Part shown: piece after piece, positions 16,401 through 25,345 of the stretch
Layout of the letters: every line of letters starts with the position of its first letter
Numbering within the stretch: position 1 is the stretch's first letter
DNA from: Actinomycetales bacterium
GTDB taxonomy: Bacteria; Actinomycetota; Actinomycetes; Actinomycetales; Kineosporiaceae
Length of the DNA: 64,000 nucleotides
Direction of reading: 5' to 3'
Assembly (NCBI GenBank): GCA_012719445.1
Contig: JAAYAH010000072.1
Span: 24,927-88,926, forward strand
Translations under genes and position numbers: made by a program
Notes under the pieces: model-generated
Told to the model about the DNA's origin: nothing
Databases searched by the model: none
What the model saw: the letters and a program-made list of their open reading frames with translations, nothing else

Positions 16401-17822
16401 ATGAACATCTCCCCCCGGAGACGGACGGCCTCGCCCCAGCTCCCCGGCACCGACGACACCCCCGGCGCACAGGCCTTCCTGTCGACGGCCAGGAGACGAC
16501 GCCGGTTGGTGACGGGAGTCGCCCTGGTCGCCGCCGGCGCCCTTGCCGGCGGCCTGCTGGCCGGAGCCCTGGTGAAGTCCCCGGCCCAGCTCGCGGCCGA
16601 GGCTCGTCCCCCGACCCCGTCCCTGGTCACCGCCGAGGTCCAGGAGAGGGTCGTCACCAGCACGGTCGTCGCACGCGGCACCGTGGGGGTCACCAGGCAC
16701 TACCGCGCGACCCCGACCGGCGGCGCCGAGGGCGCCGGGCCCCTGGTGGTGACCAGGCTGCCGGCCCGTCCCGGTGCCAGGATTCGGGCCGGCCAGGTCC
16801 TCGTCGAGGTGTCCGGCCGACCGGTCGTCGCGCTCAAGGGGGCTGTTCCGGCCTACCGCGATCTCGTTCCCGGTGCCGAGGGCAGGGACGTGACCCAGCT
16901 CCAGTCCGCGCTGCGCGCCCTCGGCCACCCGACCGGCGCGGACCCGCGAGGGCGCTTCGGTCAGGGGACGGCGCGGGCGCTCACCGCCCTGTACCGGGGG
17001 CTCGGGTACAACGTCCGGACGACCAGCGGATACGACGACCCGCAGCAGGACCCGAAGGTCCAGGCGGCGCAGGACGCCGTCACCGCGGCCCGGCGCACCC
17101 TCGACGAACTGCTCGACCCGCCCGCGACGGAGGAGCCGGGGGACGCGTCCGCCGCAGGCGGGGGATCCGCAGGCGGGTCGACGGGATCGGCTGCCTCTCA
17201 CGATCGCGCGGTCGCGAACGCCCGCGAGGACCTGGCGACGGCACGGTCCAGGTACCGGGCCCTGCTCTCGACCAGCGGGCCGATGCTCCCGGTCGGCGAG
17301 GTGCTGTTCGTCCCGTCCTTCCCGGCGACCCTGTTGAAGATCAAGGGCACGGTCGGCGACCGGGTGCAGGCGCCGCTGGTCGACGTGGCGGCAGGACCGC
17401 TGATCGTCACCGGCGAGCTCGACGCCGCGGACTCCCGCCTGGTCCGCGACGGGATGCGCGTCACCGTCGACGACGAGCTGACCGGGCTGAGCGTCACCGG
17501 GACGGTCGAGGAGGTCAGCCCCGGGACCGACGGCACGGCCCGTGCCCGGCTGACGGTCCTTCCCGACGACCCGCTGCCGCGACGCGTCCTCGACCACGAC
17601 GTACGGCTCACCGTCGAGGCCGCCCGCAGTGACGGGAAGGTGCTCGCCGTCCCCGTCTCCGCGGTGTCGGCGTCAGCCGACGGATCCGCCTACCTGACCA
17701 GGATCGGACCGGACGGTTCCACGAGCAGGGTCGAGGTGGAGACCGGGGTCTCCGGACAGGGTCACGTCGAGGTGTCCGGCGACGGACTGGCAGCCGGCGA
17801 CCAGGTGGTGGTCGGGCGATGA
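16401..17822 (+). CDS. MacA-like membrane-fusion adaptor with peptidoglycan-binding domain
   Basis: A 473-residue protein with one N-terminal helix (LVTGVALVAAGALAGGLLAG, ~36-56). A lipoyl-like beta segment (about 75-150) includes PARPGARIRAGQVLVEVSG. It is followed by a PG_binding_1-like domain (GRDVTQLQSALRALG and FGQGTARALTALY, ~160-200), a coiled hairpin and beta-barrel domains ending VEVSGDGLAAGDQVVVGR. This is the actinobacterial form of the YknX/MacA adaptor, in which the peptidoglycan-binding domain could hold it in the thick wall. It overlaps the ABC ATPase gene by 4 bases. Confidence 0.82.
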   Translation: MNISPRRRTASPQLPGTDDTPGAQAFLSTARRRRRLVTGVALVAAGALAGGLLAGALVKSPAQLAAEARPPTPSLVTAEVQERVVTSTVVARGTVGVTRHYRATPTGGAEGAGPLVVTRLPARPGARIRAGQVLVEVSGRPVVALKGAVPAYRDLVPGAEGRDVTQLQSALRALGHPTGADPRGRFGQGTARALTALYRGLGYNVRTTSGYDDPQQDPKVQAAQDAVTAARRTLDELLDPPATEEPGDASAAGGGSAGGSTGSAASHDRAVANAREDLATARSRYRALLSTSGPMLPVGEVLFVPSFPATLLKIKGTVGDRVQAPLVDVAAGPLIVTGELDAADSRLVRDGMRVTVDDELTGLSVTGTVEEVSPGTDGTARARLTVLPDDPLPRRVLDHDVRLTVEAARSDGKVLAVPVSAVSASADGSAYLTRIGPDGSTSRVEVETGVSGQGHVEVSGDGLAAGDQVVVGR

Positions 17823-18589
17823 CCGACGAGACGGGAACCTCCGTCCGGGACGGAGCCGACGGTTCCCCGGTGATCCGGCTGGTGGACGTCACGAAGACCT
17901 ACCCCGGGCCTCCCGAGGTGCGAGCGCTCCGGCCCTGCTCGCTGGCCGTCCAGCCCGGGGACTACCTCGGCATCGTCGGGCCGTCGGGCTCCGGCAAGTC
18001 GACCCTGCTCAACATCCTCGGCCTGCTCGACCGTCCGACGACCGGGGTCTACGAGTTCGACGGGGTCGACGTCGCGGGGCTGACGGACGCCGACCGGACC
18101 AGGCTGCGCGGCTCGCGGATCGGCTTCGTCTTCCAGTCGTTCCACCTGCTCCCGCATCGTACGGCCGTCGAGAACGTCGAGCTCGCCCTCGTCTACGGAG
18201 GCGGGCCGAGGGCGGGACGCCGGGAGGCGGCCCTGCGCGCCCTGGCCGACGTCGGGCTGGACCACAGGGCCCATGCCCTCCCGAGCACGCTGTCCGGCGG
18301 TGAGCAGCAGCGGGTGGCCGTCGCCCGCGCGCTGGTGGGCTCGCCGGGGGTCGTGCTGTGCGACGAGCCGACGGGCAACCTCGACAGCGCCACCACCGAG
18401 CGGGTCCTCGACCTGCTCGACCGGCTCAACGACGACGGGTACACCCTGCTGGTGATCACGCATGAGGAGGCCGTCGCTGCCCGGGCCCGGCGACGGGTCC
18501 GGGTGCACGACGGCACCCTCACCGTCGACGGCGGCACCCTCATCGTCGACGGCGGCGTCCTCCTGCCGAGGGGAGGGTCGGCCGCGTGA
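17819..18589 (+). CDS. MacB/LolD-type ABC transporter ATP-binding protein
   Basis: A 256-residue ATPase with the full motif set: Walker A GPSGSGKS at 54-61, Q-loop FVFQSFHLLPHRT, signature LSGGEQQR, Walker B VVLCDEPTGNLDS and switch His in VITHEE. The DEPTGNLD form and the length match the LolD/MacB group that powers mechanotransmission rather than bulk transport. It overlaps both neighbours by 4 bases, placing it between the adaptor and the permease of one exporter. Confidence 0.93.
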   Translation: MTDETGTSVRDGADGSPVIRLVDVTKTYPGPPEVRALRPCSLAVQPGDYLGIVGPSGSGKSTLLNILGLLDRPTTGVYEFDGVDVAGLTDADRTRLRGSRIGFVFQSFHLLPHRTAVENVELALVYGGGPRAGRREAALRALADVGLDHRAHALPSTLSGGEQQRVAVARALVGSPGVVLCDEPTGNLDSATTERVLDLLDRLNDDGYTLLVITHEEAVAARARRRVRVHDGTLTVDGGTLIVDGGVLLPRGGSAA

Positions 18590-19782
18590 TCCGTTCCCGG
18601 GACCTCCTCGCCGAGGCCGCGGCGGGGATGCTGCAGCGCCCCGGTCGTAGCGCCCTGACCATGATGGGCACCGTCCTCGGCGTCGGCACCTTCATCGCCA
18701 TCATCGGGCTGACGTCGACGGCAGGCGGGCAGATCAGCAAGCGTTTCTCCGTGCTCCAGGCCACCCAGGTCGTCGTGCAGGACGCCGCGGCGGCCGAGGC
18801 GACCCGGCCGACGTTGAGCTTCCCGGACGACGCCGAGCGACGCCTCGGTCGGCTGAACGGCGTCGAGGCCGCGGGCCTGCACTGGCCCCTGGCCCCGGCA
18901 CCGGTCCTGAGCAGCCGCCCGGGAGCCGTGGCCGAGCCGGTCAGCGGGATCGAGGTCCACGCGGCCGGTCCCGGAGTCTTCCCCGCGGCCGGGGTCCGGA
19001 TCCAGGCCGGTGTCTCCTACAACACCTGGCACGACGAACACCACCAGGCAGTGGCCGTGCTCGGCGCTGTGGCAGCGAGGAAGCTGGGGATCTCGCATCT
19101 GGAGAACGGTCCGGCGGTGTGGATCGACGGCAGCCCGTACACCGTCGTCGGCGTCCTCGATACCAGCGAGCGACTCCCCGGGCTGCTCATGTCCGTGCTC
19201 ATCCCGCCGAGGACCGCCCTGGACCACTTCGGGCCCCCGTCACCGGAGCATCCGGCGCAGGTTCTCGTCCGTACCGCCCTCGGCGCCGCCGGGACGATCG
19301 CCCGGCAGGCACCGCTCTCCCTGCGACCGGAGAACCCGATGTCGCTGGAGGCCCAGGCTCCCCCCGATCCCAGGACCCTGCGCGACACCGTGTCCTCCGA
19401 CCTCGACGTCCTGTTCCTCGCCCTGGCCGGGATCGCCGTGTTCATCGGCGCCCTCGGCATCGCCAACACCACCATGGTGGCCGTGCTGGAGCGCTCGTCG
19501 GAGATCGGCCTGCGCAGAGCCCTCGGCGCCTGCCGACGGCACATCGCCGGTCAGTTCCTCCTGGAGTCCACCGGGCTCGGACTGCTCGGCGGTCTCGTCG
19601 GCAGCAGCCTCGGGGTCGTCACCGTCGTCGGCGTCGCCGTGCAGAGGTCCTGGACCCCTGTCCTCGACCCGGTGCTCGCCGTGGCCGGGCCGGGGGTCGG
19701 CGCCGTCGTCGGGCTCCTCGCCGGGGCGTACCCGGCACTACGGGCTGCGTCCCTCGACCCGGCGCTGTCCCTGCGTCGGTGA
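18586..19782 (+). CDS. FtsX/MacB-type ABC permease
   Basis: A 398-residue membrane protein. One helix near residue 20-45 (LTMMGTVLGVGTFIAIIGL) is followed by a MacB-like extracytoplasmic domain of ~220 residues and three C-terminal helices. The latter include IAVFIGALGIANTTMVAVLERSSEIGLRRALGA, here shortened to its hallmark ERSSEIGLRRALGA. This is the FtsX topology. With the ATPase and adaptor it should form a MacAB-like machine acting on a substrate outside the membrane. It is the last gene of the operon; the converging hybrid kinase gene begins 40 bases on. Confidence 0.9.
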   Translation: MIRSRDLLAEAAAGMLQRPGRSALTMMGTVLGVGTFIAIIGLTSTAGGQISKRFSVLQATQVVVQDAAAAEATRPTLSFPDDAERRLGRLNGVEAAGLHWPLAPAPVLSSRPGAVAEPVSGIEVHAAGPGVFPAAGVRIQAGVSYNTWHDEHHQAVAVLGAVAARKLGISHLENGPAVWIDGSPYTVVGVLDTSERLPGLLMSVLIPPRTALDHFGPPSPEHPAQVLVRTALGAAGTIARQAPLSLRPENPMSLEAQAPPDPRTLRDTVSSDLDVLFLALAGIAVFIGALGIANTTMVAVLERSSEIGLRRALGACRRHIAGQFLLESTGLGLLGGLVGSSLGVVTVVGVAVQRSWTPVLDPVLAVAGPGVGAVVGLLAGAYPALRAASLDPALSLRR

Positions 19783-19822
19783 CCGATCGCCTCTCGCCGC
19801 CCGGGCGACGGTAGGCACGACC

Positions 19823-22369
19823 TCACTCCCCCCGTCTCCCCGGCGTCTCCCTGGCCGGGGTGAGCTCGGGGAACCGCTCGCACACGGCCCGGAGCTCGTC
19901 CTCGAACTCGTCGAGGATGACCCTGAGGCGGGGCAGGCGAGGGAGGACCCACTGCGCCGACCGGGTCCTGGCCACGGCCTCGAGCTCCTCGCACAGCCGG
20001 GCCACCGCGACGGCGCCGATGTTGACCGCTGCCCCCTTGAGGCTGTGCGCCGCGGCGGCCGTCGCCTCGTCGTCGCCTGCTGACCCGGCCTCCGACATGA
20101 TCTCGGCGAGGCCCAGCGCCTTGGCGTGGAAGTTCGTGACCACCCGGGTGACCAGGGCCACCTCCCGGGATCCGCGGCCGCCGAGGAGCTCGTCCAGCCG
20201 CTCGGCCACCCCGGCCGTCCGCCGTTCGCCTCCGCGCGGGTTCGGCACCTGCCGTCCCCCGGCGGCCGGGCACCGTCCGCCGTCCCTGCCCCCGATGACC
20301 CACCGGGCCAGGACCGCGCGGAGCTCCTCCCGTCGGACCGGCTTGGTGATGTGATCGTCCATGTCCGAGGCGATGCACCGCTCCCGGTCCTCCTGGAGCA
20401 CGTCGGCGGTGAGGGCCAGCACCGGCACCTGCGCCGTCCCCGGCCGGCGGCGCAGCTCCCTCGTCGCCGTGAAGCCGTCCATCCGCGGCATGTGACAGTC
20501 CATGAGGATCGCCGCGTACTCGGTGCGTGAGGTCAGCTCCAGCGCCTCGATCCCGTCCCTGGCGACGTCGACGGTGTAGCCGTAGGACTCCACCATCGCC
20601 ACGACCACGGCGAGGTTGATCTCGTTGTCCTCGACCACCAGGATCCGGCCGAGGTCCCCCTGCCCCCGCTGCGACCCGGCGTCCTCGGCACCGGCGGGCT
20701 CCGGGGACGGCACTCCGGCACCGGCCTCCGCCGGTGCGGAGGGGCGACCGCCGGGCTCGCCCAGCACCTCGCACGCGCGCCGCATGGGCAGCACCACCCG
20801 GAACAGGGATCCCTCCCCCGGTCGGCTCTCGACCCCGATCGCCCCGCTCATGGCCTCGACCAGCTCGCGGCAGATCGCCAGCCCGAGACCCGTGCCGCCG
20901 TGCACCCGGGTGGTGGAGGTGTCCGCCTGGATGAACGGCTCGAACACGTGGTCGAGGGCGTCGGCGTCGATGCCGATCCCGGTGTCGGCCACCTCGAAGA
21001 CGATCGTCGTGGCCTCCTCGTCCGGATCCGCCGGCTCGGGTGCCCTGCGCACCACCAGCTCGACGGACCCACCGGCCTCGGTGAACTTGACCGCGTTGGT
21101 GAGCAGGTTCAGCAGGATCTGCCGCAGCCGGCCAGGATCCCCGCGGACGGTGCCGGGCAGGCGGGGATCGCGCTCAACCCCCATCCGCAGCCCCTTGGCC
21201 GAGGCGCTCTGCCCGGTGATGGTGACGATCTCGTCCAGCAGGACCGAGAGGTCGTAGTCGACGTCGTCCAGCACCAGCCGCCCCGCCTCGATCTTGGAGA
21301 GGTCCAGGACGTCGTTGATCACGCTGAGCAGCGCCTCGCCGCTGGCCCGCAGCCCGTCGACGTAGCGGCGCTGCGTCGGGTTCAGCTCCGTGCCGAGGAG
21401 CAGGTCGGTCAGCCCGATGACCCCGTTCATCGGCGTCCTGATCTCATGGCTCACGGTGGTGATGAACCGGGACTTCAGCCGCGACGCCTCCAGGGCCTCG
21501 TCCCTGGCCCGCTGCCAGTCCCGCTCGGCGTTCTTCCGGCCGGTGATGTCCCGGATCAGCGCGGCCGTCACCCGCCGGCCCTCGATCCGGCGCGGGGTGA
21601 GGGTGATCTCGACCGGGAACTCGCTGCCGTTCTTGCGCCGGGCCCGGACCTCGATGCCGGTACCCATCTGGCCGATCGCCGGGTCCGCGGTGTGGGCCTC
21701 GCGCAGCCGGGTGTGTCTGTCCCGGACGGACCCCGGGACCAGCAGCTCCACCGGGCTGCCGACCAGCTCGTCGGCGCGGTAGCCGAACATCCACTCCGCC
21801 CTGGTGTTCACCAGGGTGATGGTCCCGTCCTGGTCCACCACGACGACCGCGTCGGGAGCGACGTCGACCAGCAGGGAGAAGTACTCGTCGCGGGGGTTCC
21901 GGAAGGTGAACTCCCGGATCACCACGAGCAGCGCGGCCCCGGCACGGGTGTCGATGGCCGATGGGGTCCCACCGGGCGGTCGGCCCGTCGACTCCACCGG
22001 TGCCGACGCGATGCTCACCTCGGCGAGGAAGGCCACCCCGTCCCTGCGGCGGGCGCTCAACCGGGCCGGGGTCGTCGCCGTCACCCCCTCGGTGCTCGCC
22101 GCGTACGCCACCTCCGCCAGCCCCAGCACGAACGCCTCGACCGGCTGCCCGGCGAGCTCGTCCACGGGGCACTGGAAGAGGTCGGCCGCCCGGTCGTTGG
22201 CACGCAGCACCCGCCAGGACGTGGTGCTCACCATCATCGCCGCGTCGGGCAGGTACCTCAGCAGCTCCCAGCACCGCACGGTCACGCCGTCGACCGGCAG
22301 GAGGCTCGCCTCTGGGTCACGGCCGTCGTCCCGGCCCTGGTCACGGCCGTCGTCCCGGTCCTCGGACAC
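19823..22369 (-). CDS. Hybrid sensor histidine kinase (PAS-PAS-HisKA-HATPase-REC-Hpt)
   Basis: An 848-residue cytosolic kinase with no membrane helix. Two PAS domains (~28-140 and ~155-275; the second has VVDQDGTITLVNTRAEWMFGY, cut here at MFGY) precede HisKA with phospho-accepting His308 in VSHEIRTPMNG. A HATPase follows with NAVKF, DTGIGI and GTGLGL. A receiver domain carries Asp624 in LMDCHMPRMDG and a C-terminal Hpt domain carries His775 in AHSLKGAA. All phosphorelay residues are present. The N-terminus has a short RDDGRDQGRDDGRD repeat. It diverges from a single-domain response regulator, its likely partner. Confidence 0.92.
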   Translation of the reverse strand: MSEDRDDGRDQGRDDGRDPEASLLPVDGVTVRCWELLRYLPDAAMMVSTTSWRVLRANDRAADLFQCPVDELAGQPVEAFVLGLAEVAYAASTEGVTATTPARLSARRRDGVAFLAEVSIASAPVESTGRPPGGTPSAIDTRAGAALLVVIREFTFRNPRDEYFSLLVDVAPDAVVVVDQDGTITLVNTRAEWMFGYRADELVGSPVELLVPGSVRDRHTRLREAHTADPAIGQMGTGIEVRARRKNGSEFPVEITLTPRRIEGRRVTAALIRDITGRKNAERDWQRARDEALEASRLKSRFITTVSHEIRTPMNGVIGLTDLLLGTELNPTQRRYVDGLRASGEALLSVINDVLDLSKIEAGRLVLDDVDYDLSVLLDEIVTITGQSASAKGLRMGVERDPRLPGTVRGDPGRLRQILLNLLTNAVKFTEAGGSVELVVRRAPEPADPDEEATTIVFEVADTGIGIDADALDHVFEPFIQADTSTTRVHGGTGLGLAICRELVEAMSGAIGVESRPGEGSLFRVVLPMRRACEVLGEPGGRPSAPAEAGAGVPSPEPAGAEDAGSQRGQGDLGRILVVEDNEINLAVVVAMVESYGYTVDVARDGIEALELTSRTEYAAILMDCHMPRMDGFTATRELRRRPGTAQVPVLALTADVLQEDRERCIASDMDDHITKPVRREELRAVLARWVIGGRDGGRCPAAGGRQVPNPRGGERRTAGVAERLDELLGGRGSREVALVTRVVTNFHAKALGLAEIMSEAGSAGDDEATAAAAHSLKGAAVNIGAVAVARLCEELEAVARTRSAQWVLPRLPRLRVILDEFEDELRAVCERFPELTPARETPGRRGE

Positions 22370-22638
22370 GTCGCTCTGTCGGTCTCCCGGCGCCCCACCT
22401 TGAGTCTCGGCGGGCGACGGGATCCTCGCCGGGCAGCCCTCACCCCGTGGCCCGTGCGCTGCGTTGCCCGGTCGACCACTCGGCGTCGCCCGATATATGG
22501 ATCAAGGTTACGCCGCCGTGACCGATGTCTCTGAGGATCGCGAAGGAACTGGCGGCTGCCCGCCCACCGAGCGGCCGGGTGCGCCCGTGCCCCGGGTGCG
22601 CCGACACGGACGAGTTCGGACAGCACGAGGAGGGCGAC

Positions 22639-23118
22639 ATGCCGAGCGGAATCGCGCAGCCACGGACCGGGCAGGGCGACACCGGAGTGGTTTCCCGCGA
22701 CCCTCGCGGGACCACGGAGGCCACCACCGACCGGACAGGACCGACCCGGCGGTCGGGGATGCCCAAGATCCTCGTCGTCGACGACGACGAGGACACCCGC
22801 GAGACGATCGTCACGATGCTGGAGCGGGACGGGTTCGACGTCCTGGAGGCCCTCGACGGCGAGGACGCCGTCACCCTGGCCCAGCGCGAGTGCCCGGACC
22901 TGGTGATCCTCGACGTCATGATGCCCGGGATGAGCGGGTACTCGGTGTGTCGCCGGCTGCGGGACGACGGGCTCCTGTGCGAGACCCCGGTGCTCATGGT
23001 GACCGCGCTCTCCATGCTCGACGACCAGCTCGAGGGGATCACCTGTGGCGCGGACGGGTTCATGGTCAAGCCGGTGTCCCGGTTCGAGCTGATGACCCGG
23101 GTCTGGGACCTGCTCTGA
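22639..23118 (+). CDS. Single-domain response regulator
   Basis: A 159-residue protein. An unstructured ~40-residue N-terminus is followed by one receiver domain: acidic pocket VVDDDED, phospho-acceptor Asp92 in VILDVMMPGMSG, a Thr in VTALS and Lys in FMVKPVS. There is no output domain, so it probably passes phosphate through a relay or acts by protein contact. ATG 22639 is chosen because GAGGAGGG lies just upstream; an upstream ATG at 22525 lacks such a site. It is divergent from the hybrid kinase across a 269-base region that contains an AT-rich GATATATGG, a candidate -10 area. Confidence 0.87.
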   Translation: MPSGIAQPRTGQGDTGVVSRDPRGTTEATTDRTGPTRRSGMPKILVVDDDEDTRETIVTMLERDGFDVLEALDGEDAVTLAQRECPDLVILDVMMPGMSGYSVCRRLRDDGLLCETPVLMVTALSMLDDQLEGITCGADGFMVKPVSRFELMTRVWDLL

Positions 23119-23216
23119 GGAGCACCGCCACGTCGCCCGATCCCCCGGCTCCGGATCGCCCCTGCGCCTCCGGGCCGCCGCCCCTCGGGCCGCACGGTGC
23201 GGGAGCCACAATGCGC

Positions 23217-23255
23217 GGATCTCGGGATCGCGTCGTCGCCACGATCCCGAGATCC
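23217..23255. terminator. Hairpin terminator after the response regulator
   Basis: A perfect 14-bp stem (23217-23230 with 23242-23255) with an 11-base loop lies about 100 bases after the response regulator stop. Confidence 0.7.
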
Positions 23256-23260
23256 CTGCC

Positions 23261-23290
23261 CCCTCGGGGTGCGTCACCGCACCCCGAGGG
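23261..23290. terminator. Second hairpin, at the DUF4360 gene end
   Basis: A perfect 13-bp stem (23261-23273 with 23278-23290) with loop TCAC abuts the stop of the converging DUF4360 gene. With the hairpin just before it, it forms a double bidirectional terminator. Confidence 0.7.
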
Positions 23291-23935
23291 TCACGCCGCC
23301 GACGCGGGGCACACCGCCCAGGCGAAGTGGTAGACCGTCGAGAACTCGCCGTCCGTCGAGTCCATGGTCATGAAACTGGTGGTCTTGGTCTTGTCCGAGG
23401 CTCCCGCGTTCACCCGCAACTCGGTGTTGATGTTGAGGTTGCGCCGCTCACCGCACGGGGACCAGACCATCGCGGCGATCCCCACCTCGTCCGTCGTCTG
23501 CCAGTCGTCGTCCATGGGACCGACGAAGGGATGGACGGCGTAGGCGGTGGCCGACATCCCCTGGAAGTAGTAGTTCGCCCGCTGGATCGCGGTGGCACCC
23601 TTCTCCAGGTAGGCGTAGCCACGGAAGTCGGTCTTCTCGATCGCGAAGGTGAAGCCCTGCGGGACGTGCACGAGCAGGTTGAGCTGACAGTTCTTGCGGA
23701 AGTCCGTCGGCAGTGCCCCGACCCCCACCTGGGCGAGGTAGTCGCTGTAGGTCACCGTGAACGCCGTGTTGTCCGGTGAGACGGCGACCTCGGCCGTGCC
23801 CTCGGGGCACCCCGAGCCGTTGACGGTGACGACGTCCACGACGACGCGGTCTGTCGGAGGGACCTCGGCGGGGAGGGTGACCGGCGGCATCACCAGGGAT
23901 GCGGCGAGGCTTCCGACTGCCAAGACATTGAGCAT
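23291..23935 (-). CDS. Secreted DUF4360 protein, copy 1
   Basis: A 214-residue exported protein. The signal peptide covers about the first 25 residues (LNVLAVGSLAASLVMPP). The mature part has the DUF4360 pattern: a beta-rich core starting VVTVNGSGCPEGTA, with DYLAQVGVGALPTDFRKNCQ shortened here to VGVGALPTDFRKNCQ, QGFTFAIEKTDFRGYAYL, and Cys residues (GSGC, KNC, SPCG, WAVC) that probably form two disulfides. The function of DUF4360 is not established; members are common secreted proteins of actinobacteria and fungi. The ATG has GAGGGAGC upstream. A close paralogue lies 447 bases upstream on the same strand. Confidence 0.85.
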   Translation of the reverse strand: MLNVLAVGSLAASLVMPPVTLPAEVPPTDRVVVDVVTVNGSGCPEGTAEVAVSPDNTAFTVTYSDYLAQVGVGALPTDFRKNCQLNLLVHVPQGFTFAIEKTDFRGYAYLEKGATAIQRANYYFQGMSATAYAVHPFVGPMDDDWQTTDEVGIAAMVWSPCGERRNLNINTELRVNAGASDKTKTTSFMTMDSTDGEFSTVYHFAWAVCPASAA

Positions 23936-24382
23936 GTGAAGCTCCCTCTATTGTTCTGATATCACCCACTGCATTCGCAGGAGAGCTGTGCCCGGATCCG
24001 AGGATTCCCGGGCACGGCCATGAGTATCCGCACGTCACGCGCCCCGAAACGCTCCGAAACGCTCCGAAACGCGGGAGAAAGGGCGCGCGGGGATCCGCGC
24101 CGAACCGGAGCGATCGGCGCGCGGGTATCATCGAATATGTCGGTCTCCCGATTCCCGGGGTGGGCGGGGCGGCCTTCACTCACCGCCTGGCCATGACGGC
24201 GGGAGACCGGGAGACGATTCACCGAGAGGTTGCCAGTCGACGATCACCAAGTCCTGTGATCACGAATCGGAGATCATCACACGGGGGCACCGGGACGCAA
24301 GGCACCGGTGCCCCCGGTGCACTGCTGTCGGACTCGAGGAACGCCGGAACTCCGGCGACACCTCGTCGTGCTCGGGGAGAAG
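23936..24382. other. Spacer between the two DUF4360 genes, with a 10-base triplet repeat
   Basis: No gene is seen. It contains three tandem copies of GCYCCGAAAC (24041-24070), likely in the upstream control region of DUF4360 copy 1, and the terminator of copy 2 (24282-24316). An ATYRTGTGATCAC-like inverted patch lies near 24255-24280. Confidence 0.5.
24282..24316 (-). terminator. Hairpin terminator of DUF4360 copy 2
   Basis: A perfect 12-bp stem (24282-24293 with 24305-24316) with an 11-base loop lies downstream of the copy-2 stop. It separates the two DUF4360 genes into two transcripts. Confidence 0.65.
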
Positions 24383-25015
24383 TCAGACGCACTTCTTCCA
24401 TTGGAAGTGATAGAGGGTCGAGACGCCGCCGTCCGTGGAGTCCATCGTCAGGAAACTCGTGGTTTGGGTGACGTCCGAGGTACCGGCGCTCACTCGCAGG
24501 GACGTGTTGACGTTGAGGTTCCGGTCCACCCCGCACGGGGCGAAGACCAGCGCCGCCACGTCCGTCGCGTCGGTCGTCTGCCAGTCGTCGTTCATGGGCC
24601 CGGCGAAGGCATGGCTCAGGTACGTCGTCGCCGAGTCCCCCTGGAAGTAGTAACTGGCCCGTTGCAGGCCCTTCGCGCCCTTCTCCAGGTACGCGAACCC
24701 CCTGTGGTCAACCTGGGCGATCGCGTACGTGAAGCCCTGCGGGACATGGACGAGCAGGCTGAGCTGACAGTTCTTGCGGATGTCGGTGGGCTCGGCACCG
24801 ACGCCCACCTGGGCGAGGAATTCGCTGTAGGTCACCGTGAACGCCGTGTTGTCCGGCGCGACGGCCACCTTCGCGGAGTCACCAGCGCACCCCGAGCCGT
24901 TGACGGTGACCACCTCAACGGTGATCTTCTCGGAGGGAGGTGATGCAGCCGGGTTGGCCACCGGTGAGACGACCAGCGATGCCGCTAAACCACCGGCGAC
25001 CAGGAAGTTGAGCAT
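24383..25015 (-). CDS. Secreted DUF4360 protein, copy 2
   Basis: A 210-residue exported paralogue of copy 1, colinear along its length with the same Cys positions (GSGC, KNC, APCG, WKKC). Shared blocks include NTAFTVTYS, LAQVGVG and TKTTSF/TQTTSF-MDSTDG. Main differences lie in the signal peptide, the segment after GSGC and the C-terminus. GAAGGAG lies 5 bases before the ATG. Tandem duplication followed by divergence is the simplest origin. Its own terminator and leader suggest separate control of the two copies. Confidence 0.85.
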   Translation of the reverse strand: MLNFLVAGGLAASLVVSPVANPAASPPSEKITVEVVTVNGSGCAGDSAKVAVAPDNTAFTVTYSEFLAQVGVGAEPTDIRKNCQLSLLVHVPQGFTYAIAQVDHRGFAYLEKGAKGLQRASYYFQGDSATTYLSHAFAGPMNDDWQTTDATDVAALVFAPCGVDRNLNVNTSLRVSAGTSDVTQTTSFLTMDSTDGGVSTLYHFQWKKCV

Positions 25016-25285
25016 GTGGGCTCCTTCCCACGGTCCGGTATTAACCGGTTGCGGCGTGAATCATAGTGTCCGCAGACAAAGAAGGCAATATCGGACGAAC
25101 CATCGGATCTACGAGAAATTATCGGTGTCAGAACGATCACGGGGATCGTTGTCGACCGGATCACCGCAATGACCTCCGACAAGATCACGAATATCGCACC
25201 GGGTGGGGTATTCGCGGTAATTAGCATCTGCCTGGAATATCCGGGCGAGATTCGGATCACCGGCGGAGAGGCGCGGCCGACGCGA

Positions 25286-25335
25286 CGTCGACAGGAATGC
25301 CCTGGGCGGTCGTCGACAGGAATGCCCTGGGCGGT
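25286..25335. repeat. Exact 25-base tandem duplication
   Basis: Two identical 25-base units (25286-25310 and 25311-25335, core ACAGGAATGCCCTGGGCGGT) end 10 bases before the stop of the carboxypeptidase gene. The rest of the 330-base spacer (25016-25345) holds the upstream region of DUF4360 copy 2 and no gene. Confidence 0.9.
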
Positions 25336-25345
25336 TGTCGTCTGG

